Assembly: GCA_900618795.1 (NCBI GenBank)
Contig: UYJD01000001.1
Span: forward strand, 1,866,723 to 1,930,722
Source: Cyanodermella asteris
Taxonomy: Eukaryota > Ascomycota > Lecanoromycetes > Ostropales > Stictidaceae
Direction of reading: 5' to 3'
DNA: 64,000 nucleotides
This document shows positions 32,701 through 45,500 of this stretch, one piece after another. How positions within the stretch are numbered: position 1 is the first letter of the stretch; every line of letters starts with the position of its first letter. The translations under genes were made by a program, and so were the position numbers. The notes below the pieces were generated by a model that was not told the origin of the DNA, did no database searches, and saw nothing but the letters and a program-made list of their open reading frames with translations.

Positions 32701-35700
32701 TCCTACTCAGTGAGAGGACAGCGCTTCAACCTCTTCCAAATGATACACAGCAGACTTTGCTATCTGTGCGTCGTGATCTTATCCACGTCTTGTGCTTTAA
32801 GCCTTTGTCCTACTCGGAGCTCTGTACACGTCTCGTGGATCGCTTCCAAGACCTTGATAACCTGGAAGATATTTTGCACGAAATGGCTCACTACAAAGCA
32901 CCAGAAGGTCTGACAGATGTTGGAACGTTCGAGCTGAAGAAGGAATACCTCGCTCTGCTTGATCCATACATCGCGCATTACACCAAAAACCAAAGAGATG
33001 AAGCCGAGACTGCATTTCGCAAATGGATCGCCGAAAGTACCGGCAAGCCATTGTCAGAAGTCGTTTACGAACCGAATTTGCGACCGATCGAATCCGGGAT
33101 GTTCCTTGGTCTGCGGAATTTCATTGGAACCGCTGTCTTCACCCAAATCATTCACAACTGTATTTCATATGCCATACAATGTGACCTGGTTGCTGCCACA
33201 CGGGTGGAATCATTCCTCCAAGTTGTCCTACATCTTGTGCTTCTCGCGGTCAACGAGGATCTAAGCAACGAGGAAAGCATGGACGAGGACGCCAACCAGT
33301 CTTTTGTGTACCGCTTCTTGACAAGAAAAGGCAACACGAACGCGACCTTTGGTCTTCTTTATACCTTGTTAGGAAGAAAGGACTTCGAAGGGTGCCACCC
33401 AAAAATCAACCGGATCTTACTACGACTACAGCAGAAACGACCAAAGCTTTTCCAGACAGCCTCTGAAGCCCGTGGCGTGCCTGAAGAACACTCGGACGTT
33501 GTCCCGTCATCGAACGACTCGCAAGAAGATTTGCAGAAGAAAAAGAAAGCCGAAGCCGAAGCGCGAGCCAAGAGAGCCCTTGCCGCGATGAGAAGGCAGC
33601 AAGATGACTTTGTAAACAACAAACAGAACTTCGACTGGGGTAGCGACCTTGATGACGAAGACTCACTGGCATCTCCGGTCGAGGAGCCTGTGCAAATGTG
33701 GGACTACCCCCGTGGAAACTGCATTTACTGCCAGGAGGAGTGTACAGACGACAGGTTGTATGGCACATTCTCACTGATCAAGGAGAGCAACATCTTGCGT
33801 GTCACGGATACTCGCGACCGAGACTACCTTGAAGAGGTACTGGATTCCCCTCAGAGCCTTGACCGCTCTGCCGAATCAATACGTCCTTTCGGGCTCGCCA
33901 GTCGGAACCATGAAGTGGTCACGAAGCTAAACAGCGCTGGCGAAGCAGTGGAAATTAAACGTCAGACCCTAGGCAAGGGCTTTGCGCCTGGCAACTCCCG
34001 GCTTGGACCTGTCTCGAGTTCCTGCGGTCACATAATGCATTACAGCTGCTTCGAGTCGTACAATAACGCAACGCTAAGGAGGCAAACACACCAGATAGCA
34101 AGACATCATCCAGAACGTATTCCCAAGATGGAGTTTGTTTGTCCGCTATGCAAAGCACTGGGCAACACTTTCCTCCCAATTATCTGGAAAGGCAAAGAGA
34201 AGCGATATCCGGGTGTGCTCGGCTTCGATTTGACCTTTGATGCGTGGGTCTCTGAAGGTCTGAAGGCTACGGTCACTCGGTACGGCAAGACGCCCGCTTT
34301 CGAGATTGGCGGTTTGGGCGAAAGGCTTCTCGGTCTTCCGCGTGGTGCAGATCCGGAAGGCTTCTCGACAAATTTGTCCGAGTCCTTCGGTGCCGTGCCC
34401 AGCGATGCACCACAGCACGTCGAGTCTAACATGATGACCACGCGTGAGATGCCGGGAAATTTCCCAGACGACATATATAGCACATCGCCTCCTCTCGAAT
34501 CCGCGCAAACTAGCACGAGCGGTAAGGCGATGAACAACGTTTATTTCCGATTGAAGGACACGATTAAGAAAAATGACCTGACGTCGATGTTCACCACTAC
34601 AACTCAACCTGAGGAGCTGGCTTACACAGATTCGTTGGCTCGGACGCTTGGACACTCTATTGCCGCCATCGAGATTGCCCAACGTGGTGTTGACTCCGAA
34701 TCGACTGGGATATTCATCGACAAAGTGTCGGCAGTGACCATGACCCATTTACGAATATTGTCCGACATGATATCGTCTTACACCTCTGCAGGAGCTGCCC
34801 AATCTAGGAATAGCAGGGTCAGCCTCGAAATCAAACAGATGATCAACAGACTGACCCAACAGCTATTCCGAGGTCACCACCAAGTTTTCGCAATCATGCC
34901 GTCTTATGCTGGATCAGACCCAGCACTGACTGAAGATCCGTTCAACATGCTGGCTGACTGCGTTCACTTCCTGGTTCCAAAAATGCAAATCAGCTACGCT
35001 CACATCATACGCATCTGTTATATGCTCGAAATCGTCAAGAATGTCCACTCTGTGTGGCGCGACGCTGCCGACGGATTTGGTCCTCAGGGAGACGATGTAG
35101 ACATGTCAACTCAGGACAGCGATGGTGATCCCGCTGCCTTCCGCCAGTTTCTGGACTGGTCTGGCCTCATGTCGACAATCGATCTTCGCTTCTCCGGCGT
35201 TGAATGGCTCTGCAAATATGGACTGCGGCGCATCCGTCCGAATGTTCTTATATTCCTTCGCAAAGTTGCACTCCTCGTCACTGTCACTCGTGGTGTCGAC
35301 TTTGCCGGAGCCAGCTTCGTCGACCCCAGTCTGCCCGAGTTGCAACGTCTGACCCATGCGCTGCAGCTGCCGAGTCTCAGCGACATGCTTCGCAGCGGAG
35401 GCACCACCAACAACGACTCCATGGGTCATATGCAGTCAATGGTGGGAGCTTGGCTCGACCATCTGTACAAACGAGAGGGAACCGTGGATGGACGATTGTC
35501 GCCTGCCGGCATTTTCAAGACACGCCCGACACACCCCGTCATCTTCGAGCTTGTTGGATTACCAAAATACTACGAGACGCTCCTCGACGAGATGACCCGT
35601 CGTCACTGTCCGAGTCGGCCTGGTAAGGAAATGAACGATCCTGCGGTCTGCTTGTTCTGTGGGGAAATCATGTGCAGCCAGTCCGTCTGCTGCATGAAGG

Positions 35701-36058
35701 ACAACAAAGGAGGCTGCAACCGACACATGGCCAAGTAAGTACCTCATTCCACAGCCCGTCCTTCTGATCCATCAACTAACGCGACGGCAGGTGCGGCAAA
35801 GACGTGGGACTCTTCCTGTCCTTGCGTAAGTGCATGGTTATTTACCTCCACGACGGCTCTGGTTCATGGGCACACTGCCCGTATCTAGACCGCCACGGCG
35901 AAACCGACCCGGGCCTCAGGAGGAACAGGCAACTCATATTGAATCAGAAGCGCTACGATGCGTTGCTGAGGACTGTCTGGCTGGGGCACATGATTCCGAC
36001 GACTATCAGCCGGAAGTTGGAGGCGGACATTAACAATGGTGGCTGGGAAACACTATAG
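29715..36058 (+). CDS. UBR1: UBR1 N-recognin E3 ubiquitin ligase
   Basis: A large frame from ATG 29715, with one intron near the 3' end (35735-35790) that splits a Lys codon, gives 2095 aa. The UBR box is at about residues 89-158 with its Cys/His zinc ligands (CGHILKGGEMTYRCKTC, GCCDCGDPEAW); it binds basic N-terminal residues. A ClpS-like domain follows at about 238-335 (YALVLWNDEKHAVDEV) for bulky hydrophobic N-ends. A Cys-rich RING-H2 stretches from CIYCQEEC near 1335 to CPLCKALGN near 1476, containing SSCGHIMHYSCF. The C-terminal autoinhibitory domain has CLFCGEIMC and HGETDPGLRRNRQLIL. It directs proteins of the Arg/N-degron pathway to the proteasome. Acidic (about 425) and poly-Pro (about 475) linkers are present. 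Confidence 0.96.
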
Positions 36059-36663
36059 CGGGCGTAGCAGTTGAGACCGAATGTTCTTTGTACATTATTG
36101 TTGCGTTGCATGCAGGCCATGGCTGCGAATGAGAGATTTGCTTCTTCACGATGGTTGTGGGTGTGCTTCGAAATCGTGGTGTTTGGGAATTCGTTGTAAA
36201 GTCATGCAAATGTGGCTCCTGTTCCTCTTTGGAAGGGACGACCTTGAGGGCCGTCCTTGTGAATAATTTCCCGAACACGCGCAGAAATACGTACAATACC
36301 TGTCCAAGTAGTCTCTCAAGTACTGTTGTAGGTAGAATGATGAAATGCATGCCAGAATTATTTCCACGCATCGTTCTTGCAAGTACAATTACACCCAACG
36401 GTAAAACACTTGTGGAAACGATGAATTCCTGATTGAAAGAATAGAATTCTGAGGGCTTGCGACATTAGTCTATCATATCGTGGCCAGGCATGCGCATGGC
36501 CCAAAAAATGCCATCGCTCCCTTATCCAAGCCCACTATACCGTGTATCTTGTTTTTGTATCCCCTAGTATATACAGAGAAAGTAGGTGGTGCGCAAGCAA
36601 CACATTCCATCATCTCGATCAAACCATCTTTTTAGTTCACGCTTCAGCCCGGTCAGCGTCCTT
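36059..36663. other. Convergent intergenic region
   Basis: 605 bases between the 3' ends of UBR1 and the IBtk-like gene. No gene is seen; it should hold both 3' UTRs and polyadenylation sites. Confidence 0.6.
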
Positions 36664-39600
36664 TCATGATTTCGCGCTCGCCGGACCCGCCGCACTCTGG
36701 CTCTGACTCTGGTTCTGAGCTTGCGCCTGACCACCCGCACCACCACGAGCCCTCCCCCCTCGTCCCCGTCCCGAACTCTTAGCCCTCCCACCGGCAGCTC
36801 CACGTCCCCGGCCAGAGCGATTTGCTCTTCGCGACGCCTGTGTAGCGGCAGCCGCCTCTTCGGCTTGCAACCGCTCTCTCGTAGCCTTCTCCTCTGCATC
36901 CCACCACTCTTGGAAAGCTTGCTCTTCCTGAATCTCCTGAAGACTCCGCTTGGCGGCCGCCTCTTTGATGACTTCCTTCTCTAGTTGTTGCTGCGCCAAT
37001 ATGTCGGCCATGGAGAGCTGGAGGGACGATTCAGCGGGCGCAGATGTGTGCCGGACGGAACGAGGGATTGTGGCTGAGGATGTGAACGATGCTGGTGGCG
37101 GGCGGTACTCTGCTTGCTTTGGAGAGGGAGGACGAGGTTGGGTTGTCACCTTAGTTGAGGGAGATGAGAATGCTCGATTCAATATTTGTGGAGAGGATAC
37201 ACTCCGGCCTGATGGTTTTGGAGTGCTTGGGGGTTGGGCTGCTGGCGAAGACGGCGTCGAAGCCTTGCGAGGTGTGGCGTTCCCGGGTATGGTTTGACGC
37301 ATTGTCAATGATGGACTGGGAGACACCTGCGGACGGTGGGGCTGGATCGGAGGAGTCAACTGTTTCGTCTGGCCGAGAACGTCCTTGAGGGAGACTTTGC
37401 TACCTGCGGGAACCGTCTGCCAGGCTGCGGGTCTGCCCTGTGCATCGGTCCTTGCCGTCTTCAACTCCGCCTCCAGCTCGGCTTGGCGCTTTTGCTGCTC
37501 CTGCATTTGTTTTTTCCGATCCTTCTGTAACATTTTGAATTTGCCGATGGTGCTGTTCTGTGTTGACAGGCCTGCTGATATGTTGGATTGTTTGCGGTCA
37601 TCCGCTTGCTCCATGATTGACTTCATGTCCAGGCGTTCGCTGCGCAGAGTAACACTGCCCCATGGAGCGCCCGATTTTGATGGCGTGCTTGGTCCGATGT
37701 CGTTGGGTGAGTCTGCAACAGGTCGCATCATTGGCGACGCCATCTCGTTCAACGAGCCAAAAACTGGTCCTGGCGAAGCGCTCATCGAGACTTTGCCTTG
37801 ATTGTCGAGCCATGCGTTCTCTTCAGCGCCTGATAGTCCTGCCAGCGACAAGCGCGAGGGGCGTCTGTCGCTATCCTGAATAGGACGAAACTGAGGACTC
37901 TTGCTTCCATCCTCGTCCATGTCGAAGAGCAGATCATGCGTTGAGCTCTTGCCAGATAGCTTAGGACTTTTGGGCGCCAGCCGAGGACTCTTCGATATTT
38001 GACCGAGTCGTTCCTCTTCCTCACGCTGCATACGTTTATGGTGCAATCGCATAGACTCGATCTTCCTCTTGCGGGCAAAGTCGAGTCTTTCTGCCAGATC
38101 GGGATACCTCTCCAACAATGCCTCGTCTGCGAGCTCGCCCCGGCGTGTGATCCCGAAATATTCATTTTGATTTTCACGCACGACTCCGTCGAGCTCAAGC
38201 ATAATGTCGTCTTCAAGCTCATCCAGCAAATGATTCTCGAGCATGATTTCCAAGTTGAGGCAAACATATTCGAGTGCTGCTCGTTTGAATGATGTGACTG
38301 AGCATGGTGCGACTGCATTCAGCAGTTGACAGACGTTGCGCACATTGACTGATATTGTCAGCAGTGTCCTCGAGATAGCATACCAAATCACTTACCGTAT
38401 TTCCCAAGGATGTTTTGGCAGACCTCTGCAAGACGATCAATCATGAGCTCATTGGCTACCGACATGACATCGATGACAATATCGAGAAAAGACTCTAGAT
38501 CTGGCGACTTGATCTCATCAAAGAGTTCCGGACCAGTATCGGCGTAAAGGAAGCGCAAGACCAAGTCGAAGACGTGTGGCTCGATGTGCTTCAAATCCAC
38601 ACTCACCAAGCCCTCAGACGCAGGCTCGGAACCAGCTTTCTCATACCTTGACTTGATCCAACCACCGCCAGAATGTCCTGCAAACATTCCCTCGAAGAAG
38701 GGACACCTTTGTGTCATCAACACGCGATGAGCGTAAAAACTGGCTCCGTTCAGTTCGATCTCAAGGTCAGCGGCCTCGAAGAATTCGGGAGCAAGATATG
38801 CTCGTTCCATATCTTTATGCAAGGTCTTGTCCGGATGGATCTGAACTCGAGCACAACGTTCAAGATCTGACAAGCGAAGAACGTCGGCCGTCTTCTGAAG
38901 CTCCACTCTCGTCTGCTTGTAGCGCATCGCCATGGAAGGTACGAAGCGCGTGTAGTTCCATAAGTCCACAAACGAGTCGGTATAGAGGTACAGGACAAGG
39001 TTGAAAAGAGTCAGGCTGTCCAGACCTCTGAAGAGTATCAAAGGTTTACCGGCGTCATCGTATTCAACCGTCACAGTATCCGAGACTTGGAAGAGATATG
39101 ACTCGCGCAAGACAGCCAGCGCATGGCGAATCACGCCGCTCCGTCCAGCTACCACAAATTCATGGCATGGGAAGCGGAGATCCGACAACGTGGAGCCCAA
39201 GGACAGATCGCAGAAAGAAGCGTCCAAACCTGCAACGTAACGATCCAGGAGTTCTTCGACATCCTTGACCTCTAGTATGGCTCGACGAATGTCCATGTTG
39301 TCTGGTCCCGCGATACGGTCAACGGGTATTTCTAGACGATCTTCCGATGGCACCGGCTTCAAGTCCTTGAATGGATAGAGGTCAAACATATCATGCCACA
39401 GCTTATGCTTGGCAACATGGACTTGGTTTTGCAAAACATCCCAGTCCCGACAAATGGCTGCATAGGATCCAAAAGCATTACTCCTCACGGCTGAGATGCG
39501 CGTCAGACCCGGAACGCGGGAGAACTTGTAGTCTTTACTTTTCGAGCCTACAGAAGTTGTGGCAGAGTCTTTGGCTTTGGTGCGAGCAACTCTTCTCCAG

Positions 39601-41459
39601 ACAGAGCCAGATTTGGTACATATGATGATCGAGCCATCTTGTCCAACGCTGACATCAGTACATGCCATAGAGTCTTTCCTGAGAGACCAGATCTTCTGCG
39701 GCTCTGACAAGGCGTTTCGAATCTTAACGGGATTTGTCGTGGATCCTTTGCCAGTGGGCTCAGCACTTTGACTGATCTTCAACGTGAAGACTTGTCCCTC
39801 ACGAGCAAGTGCACAGATGGTGTCACCGCCAGAGCAGATCTTGGTGACCTGGTTGGGGCCCTCAGCTCCGTACCGGCTGGTCGCGTATGTGGCTTTGAGA
39901 AAAAAATTGCTGAAATCGACCAATGGGAACTTCACTTTCAAGTAGCCGTAATTCGCAAACACCCAGACATCGTGATTCTCGAGAAGGCAAGCTGTAGCTC
40001 TATCGATTGCAGTAGCCTGAACAATCGGCTCGGGGAACAAGGCCGCCGCGACCACTCGAGGGGTCGTCTGGATCTCCAAGGAGCGCGCGTCCGAGTCCGT
40101 CAGACCGAGCTGGCCTTCGTTCTTGCCAAAAGTGTACAGATGGTCAGAGGTGAAAATGACGGAATGGATACGTGAGGCTGCACAACCAATTGCCTTTTCC
40201 CGTTTCAGAGGTCCAAATATCTGACGAGGTAATAGTTGTACTGGTTCTTCGTCTTTGTTGACGGCGAGTGAGTAACCCAATTGGCCATAGCTGTTGCTAC
40301 CCCAGCTGAACACCTCCCCATTTTGGGTGATGGCAAGTGTGTGGTTCTGGCCGAGGCCAACGCGCGTAATCTTCTGTCCTTGCAGCCCGCCGGAATACAC
40401 GCAAGTAAAGGAGAACCTTGTCGATTCGTCTCCTGTGCCAAGTCTACCGCCAGGACCAAAGCCGCACATGTACAGGTTGGCTTCTGGATCGTCAGTCAGG
40501 ATCGCTGTGTGCAGCTTGGATAGTTGAACGTCCTGGATGGTCATGCGACTGAATTGAGCCAGCGCTGGAACGTCTCCGCTCAAATCGAAACGATCAGAAT
40601 GATCATCAGGGTCGCGCCGGTTTTTGCGGGACAAGCTCTTGCTCATGTGCTCGAGATGGAGGTGCTGCAGCAAGTGGTCGGGCCTCCGCAAGGAAATGCG
40701 CTCAGGAAATTGACGATCATCTTCGTCGCCGACTCCGAGGTTAATGTTTTTATTGCTTCCAAACATGAACAGCTCATCACCATCCACGCCATACCGTTCG
40801 CGAGAGGCAGCCCGCATGAGCGGATACTCATCAGCTAGGGAGGCGGCATCATCGTCATCGTGGGCGGAGATGGTAAGCTCTTCGTGAGTGTTGGTCAGTT
40901 TCCGTGATGCTATACTTGAGTTGTATAAATCAAATGGGCTGTTTCCTTCCTTGTCCTTGATCTTGATGAGAGAGATTGCTTGCGCTCCCGCGTGCACGGC
41001 TCCTATCTCGTTGTGTCCACGCCTAAGGATCATCCTTGCGATTGATATATTGCCAAAGTACAGCGCTCGATGTAGAGCTGTCCAAGCACTTTCAGAGTCC
41101 AATACAGCAGGGTCGACCGAAGGCAGACCCAGCAAAGCCGCGGCGTACTCAAATGCATCTTCTTCGTACGAGCTGGCGATCCAGTGCAACAATGTCAGAC
41201 CCTGATGGTCCCTCGCGTTGACGTCCAACTTGGCCAGTGTATGCGCTGCTGCCTTGCCCTTGTTCGGAGTTCCCTGGCTCTTCCTGCTGTGGGTTGGAGA
41301 GGTCGAAAGGTTCTTCGAGCTGGGGCTACCTACGGTGGTCGGAGCTCTCGCAGCGATGGCATTCTTATTCGCTGCAGGCCTTTGTCCTGCATTGGCGAGA
41401 AGCTTTTTGAAGCTCTCGAGGTCATCTTCCAAATAGGCGCGCCACAGTTGGTGACTCAT
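36664..41459 (-). CDS. IBtk-like ankyrin-RCC1-BTB protein
   Basis: Two exons (41459-38396 and 38348-36664, GTAAGT donor, CTGAC branch, ATCAG acceptor) give 1582 aa. In order there are ankyrin repeats (about 75-170, HQGLTLLHWIASSYEED); RCC1-type propeller blades (about 235-600, GEVFSWGSNSYGQLG, YTFGKNEGQLG); and two BTB/POZ domains (about 750-870, with LRFPCHEFVVAGRS, and 900-1010, with IELNGASFYAHRVLMTQRCP). A long disordered tail has a coiled coil around 1465-1515 and an Arg/Gly-rich end. The order matches human IBtk and its yeast-like relatives. Such BTB proteins act as substrate adaptors for Cul3 ubiquitin ligases; this function is inferred from architecture. Confidence 0.9.
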
Positions 41460-42508
41460 GAGCTGGGGCGGAATACGAGCAAGAAGCGTGTCGCCTTGCT
41501 CGCAGGGACCGTGGCGCCTCGAGCAGAAGTCGAGGAGCTACGGCTGGAGTGATTATCGTTGAAAGGCAGGTTCCGAGTGTCGCAAAGGCAGCTGAAAGGA
41601 TAAATATGCTGGTGGCGGAGGGGCGGATAGTGGTGGCGTTGTCGGAGCTGCAGCGGTCGCAAGCAGGTCGGTGCAGTCGCAAGAGCCAGGATACTGATAA
41701 AGGCAGAGGTGAAGCTGCTCAGACTGGCTGACGAGGACGCGCGGGGTGTTGATGGAGGAAAAGGGCACTGCCGGGGCTGGAGGTGGGAATTGAAGATGAG
41801 ATGACGAGGGTGTCCGCCAATAAGCGCGAGAGGAGTGATATCGTGCCCTGTCGAGCCGCGATTTTGAGCCGCGGTGACTCCATCCAGCCTGCTCCTCGTG
41901 GCCACAACATGCTCGTCTTGTGGACTTGTCGGAAGAAGTCGCCGGGCATGTCTTTGAGGATGATCAGGAGGTCGTCCTGGTAGAAAGTGATGGCATGCGG
42001 GGAAGAGCTAGCGATGCACGGAATTTTGGAATGGCGTGCCCAACCAAAGTGTTTCGACGCGGCGGTGAGCCGATGGATCTGTCATTGGTCTTTTTACAAC
42101 CTCTTCGAATGCTGTCTCCTCTACATCTCTCTAGCGTTATCGTCATGCTGCGTTGTGCGTGTTTCACATCGCAGTCTTGCGGACGCATCGGCTTGGTGGT
42201 AGTTTGACCTGAGGATTCGGCGAAACAGCCGAGTCCCAAGCTCACCAACATATTACGGCCCAAGGGGAGGCCCTGTTCGGATGTTTAAGCATTACACACG
42301 TTTGAGTTTGCAGAATCTAAGGTTGAATCAAACCAATATGCGGAGACTGTTTGAAAGATGCGATCAAAGATTTTGTAGATTCGTCAAAGACCTCTCTCGG
42401 TATAGCAGAAATCGGAACGCGAGCCATGCGAGGCTGACCCTTTTCTAAAACGCCATCAACACCATTCTATGCATATCGTCCAAACGCCGAGGTCGACGTG
42501 GCATCGTT
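41460..42508. other. Intergenic region between two minus-strand genes
   Basis: About 1.05 kb: promoter of the IBtk-like gene and 3' flank of RPA135. The minus-strand open frames here are Ser/Pro/Ala-rich and lack ATG-led conserved content. Nothing further is seen. Confidence 0.55.
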
Positions 42509-45500
42509 TTATGGTATCACGTTGAACTTCATCTGAATGCCCATAGCCTGGAGTTCAACATCAAGGAACCTCAGCACGCCCGGGACCGCCAGAACTGTCG
42601 TGTCCTCTCCTCCGGTAAACACGTTACCCTCCTTATCCTCCCAGCAGAACGCACGAGGCGTGTTGCTCTGTGCCCTCGTTGCGCATCTCCTGCATCTGAA
42701 AATGGCTCCTCTGATTTTGCCCTTGCCCCCACCAGTCCGTGGCATCGCAGCCTGGGTACTGATAAAGGTCCCGCACTGCCGACAGATCCAAGCCTTGGAG
42801 TAATCGGAGCAGTTGAGCAGACGATCCTGCAACAGATACGCAGCACCGTGGGCGAGCAGCGCGTCGCGCTCCATTTCACCACACCGGATTCCACCTCCCT
42901 TTGATCTTCCCTTGATGGGTTGGTTCGTGAGTGGGTTGACGGTACCCGTCGTACGCACCTGGAATTTGTCGTTCACCATGTGACGCAGACGCTGGTAGAA
43001 TACGACGCCGAGATAGATATCGGCGGCAAACTCCCGTCCTGTGATCCCGCTGTACATGGGCTCGTTGCCGTGGAAGTTGAAGCCTGCCGAGCGGAGTTGC
43101 TCACCAAAGTACTCGCCTGCTGGGTTGTCGTCGTCGAACCGCCAGGGCGAACTGTCCTGCGCGAAGCCGTGCAGCGCGCCGGCTTTGCCTGCGAGCGACT
43201 CCACGAACATGCCGATTGTCATTCGAGACGGGAAAGCGTGGGGGTTGATGATGACGTCTGGGACCATGCCACTTTCACTGAACGGCATGTCGATGGTCAG
43301 CCATTTTTGCGAGCAGACGCCTTTCTGGCCGTGCCTGGAGGAGAACTTGTCGCCGATGATGGGGCTTCGCGGAATGCGGAGCTTGATACTGACAGCCTGG
43401 CAAGGCGCGTCACCGCTTTCCGACCCAATGAGACGAACCTCCTCGATGAAAGCGGTCTCGGCATCCTTGTACTTGTGGAAGGTATTTTTGTTGTCGCGGT
43501 TGACCCAGCCGAGTTTGGCATCCCAGGTCACTGAGTGGCTGGCGCACAAATAGTCACCTTCCTCAACTTTGGAGCCAATGCGAGGAAGTCCGTCGTCGTC
43601 CAGCTTGTCGCGGACCTTTGCGGGTACTGCAGCTCCAGGAGCAAAACCGAACAGCTGGTCCACGGTCTTGACGCTGCGCGCGCGCTGCGATTCGTCCAGC
43701 TTTATAATCTTCACCTTGTACATGGTCCCGTATCCGAAGCCGCGCTCGTGTGCTGATTTATTCAGGATCATGGCATCGTCCATGTCGTAGCCAGTGTATG
43801 AAATGACAGCGACGACTGCATTGGTGCCGTTGGGGAAGTTGTCGAGGCCGTATTCATTGTACAGGGGCGGCCGGACGATGGGTGTCTGGCCTGTCTGCAG
43901 CCTGTATGACTTGTTGTCGGTTCTGTGCTTTAGTGTGGTACCAGGTGTCCCCATCGTCTGCTTGGCCATCTGACACTGATACATGTTTCGGGGCGACTGG
44001 TTGTGATCGGAGAATGGCGTCTGGTTTGCGAAGATTGACAGAATGTTCTTGACGTCGAATTCAACGTGAGTTGTCTCATTTGGCTCAATTTCGTGCTCCC
44101 TACAGGCGATGGACATGTATGGCTGCTCAAACGGTCCGACGTAGTCAGTCCGCCCAGTGGCGACGTGCTTGACCGCCCTGATCATGCGCGCGGACTTTGA
44201 GAACATGTAGACACCAGGATAGAGGCCACCGTTTGAGTTTGGCACGTAGCCGAGCTCGAGTTCCACAGGTATTTTTGGGTCTTTTTCGATCTTCCACAAA
44301 CGCAGCTGGTCCACAATGTTCTTCGCATGCTTCGGCCCGCAGTATCCCAAAACCCTTCCGTCGAGCGTGACCGGAACGCTCTCTTGCACAGACGCTGATG
44401 GGCGCCCCTTGAGTCCGAGCCGACCGATCAGAGATTCGAGACTCGAGACGTCCAAGTCCTTTGTTGTCAAGATGCACTTGTGGGCAAAATGGTTGAGTAG
44501 ACCACACGGGCTTCCGTCAGGCGTGTGCACAGGACACAAAAAGCCCCAGCTCTCCGGGAGCAGTTTTCGAACGGTCGTTGTCCTCAGCTGCGCAAAGAAG
44601 GAACCTCTGTGTACCATTCGGAAATGGCTCAAAAATCGGTAAAAGTTGATCTTTTCGGCAACAACAGTAAATCCCGAAACTTGCTGAAGATCGAGACCGG
44701 ATGTCGAGCTCAAGTTACCTGTCGATAAAAAGTACTCCATCGCTTGACCGATCTGTGCTGGGTGCTGTGCTACGCCGACCGATCTGAAGCTTGCAGCGAA
44801 TTTTGGGTGCTTGAACGGATGATAATCTTTCCTATTTACCCATCGCGCCAGGCCTATTCGGATGCCGTTGAGCCAGTCCTCCAACTTCTCTTTCAGGATC
44901 ATGCCGTATAGGAAGCCACCGAGGAGGGCGTCCTGATTGCTGACAGCGTCAGGATTGTCTTGGGCGCAGTCACCAGCAACCAACGAGTACAGCTTCCTGA
45001 TCATCAGCAGAAGCATGTTGAATTTGTCTTCATCTTGGCCTTCATCCACGTCCACGTTGCCGAGATGGACGAGCACAACCTTGCGCAGGAATTCTGTGCC
45101 GGCAACCTCGTCTGGGGTGTCGATGGGGAGATCCAAGACGTGCTTGAACTTGGCACCCAAATATGATCGTGTCTCGTGCTGGCCATGTAATCTGTATCCC
45201 TTGTATGTCCTCAACAGTAATTCAACACGCTCCAGTACGAATGTGTCGTCCGATCCCTTGCTGTTGACGCCTCCAACGATTCTCTCGAAAATCTCTCTGT
45301 CGTTGGTTTCGATCAGAGCCTTCAGGATCATCATCACCGGCACGAGGTATTCGTTTTTCCTCCAGCTGAATCGGAATGTGACATTTCCGTCGGTCAGGTA
45401 GTGTAGAACATTCGTCTGACTCGTCATGTCGGGGCGGACGCATCTGATTTGTATGCCGAATTTTGAATAATTGTCACCTCGGTTGACGAAACTACTACGA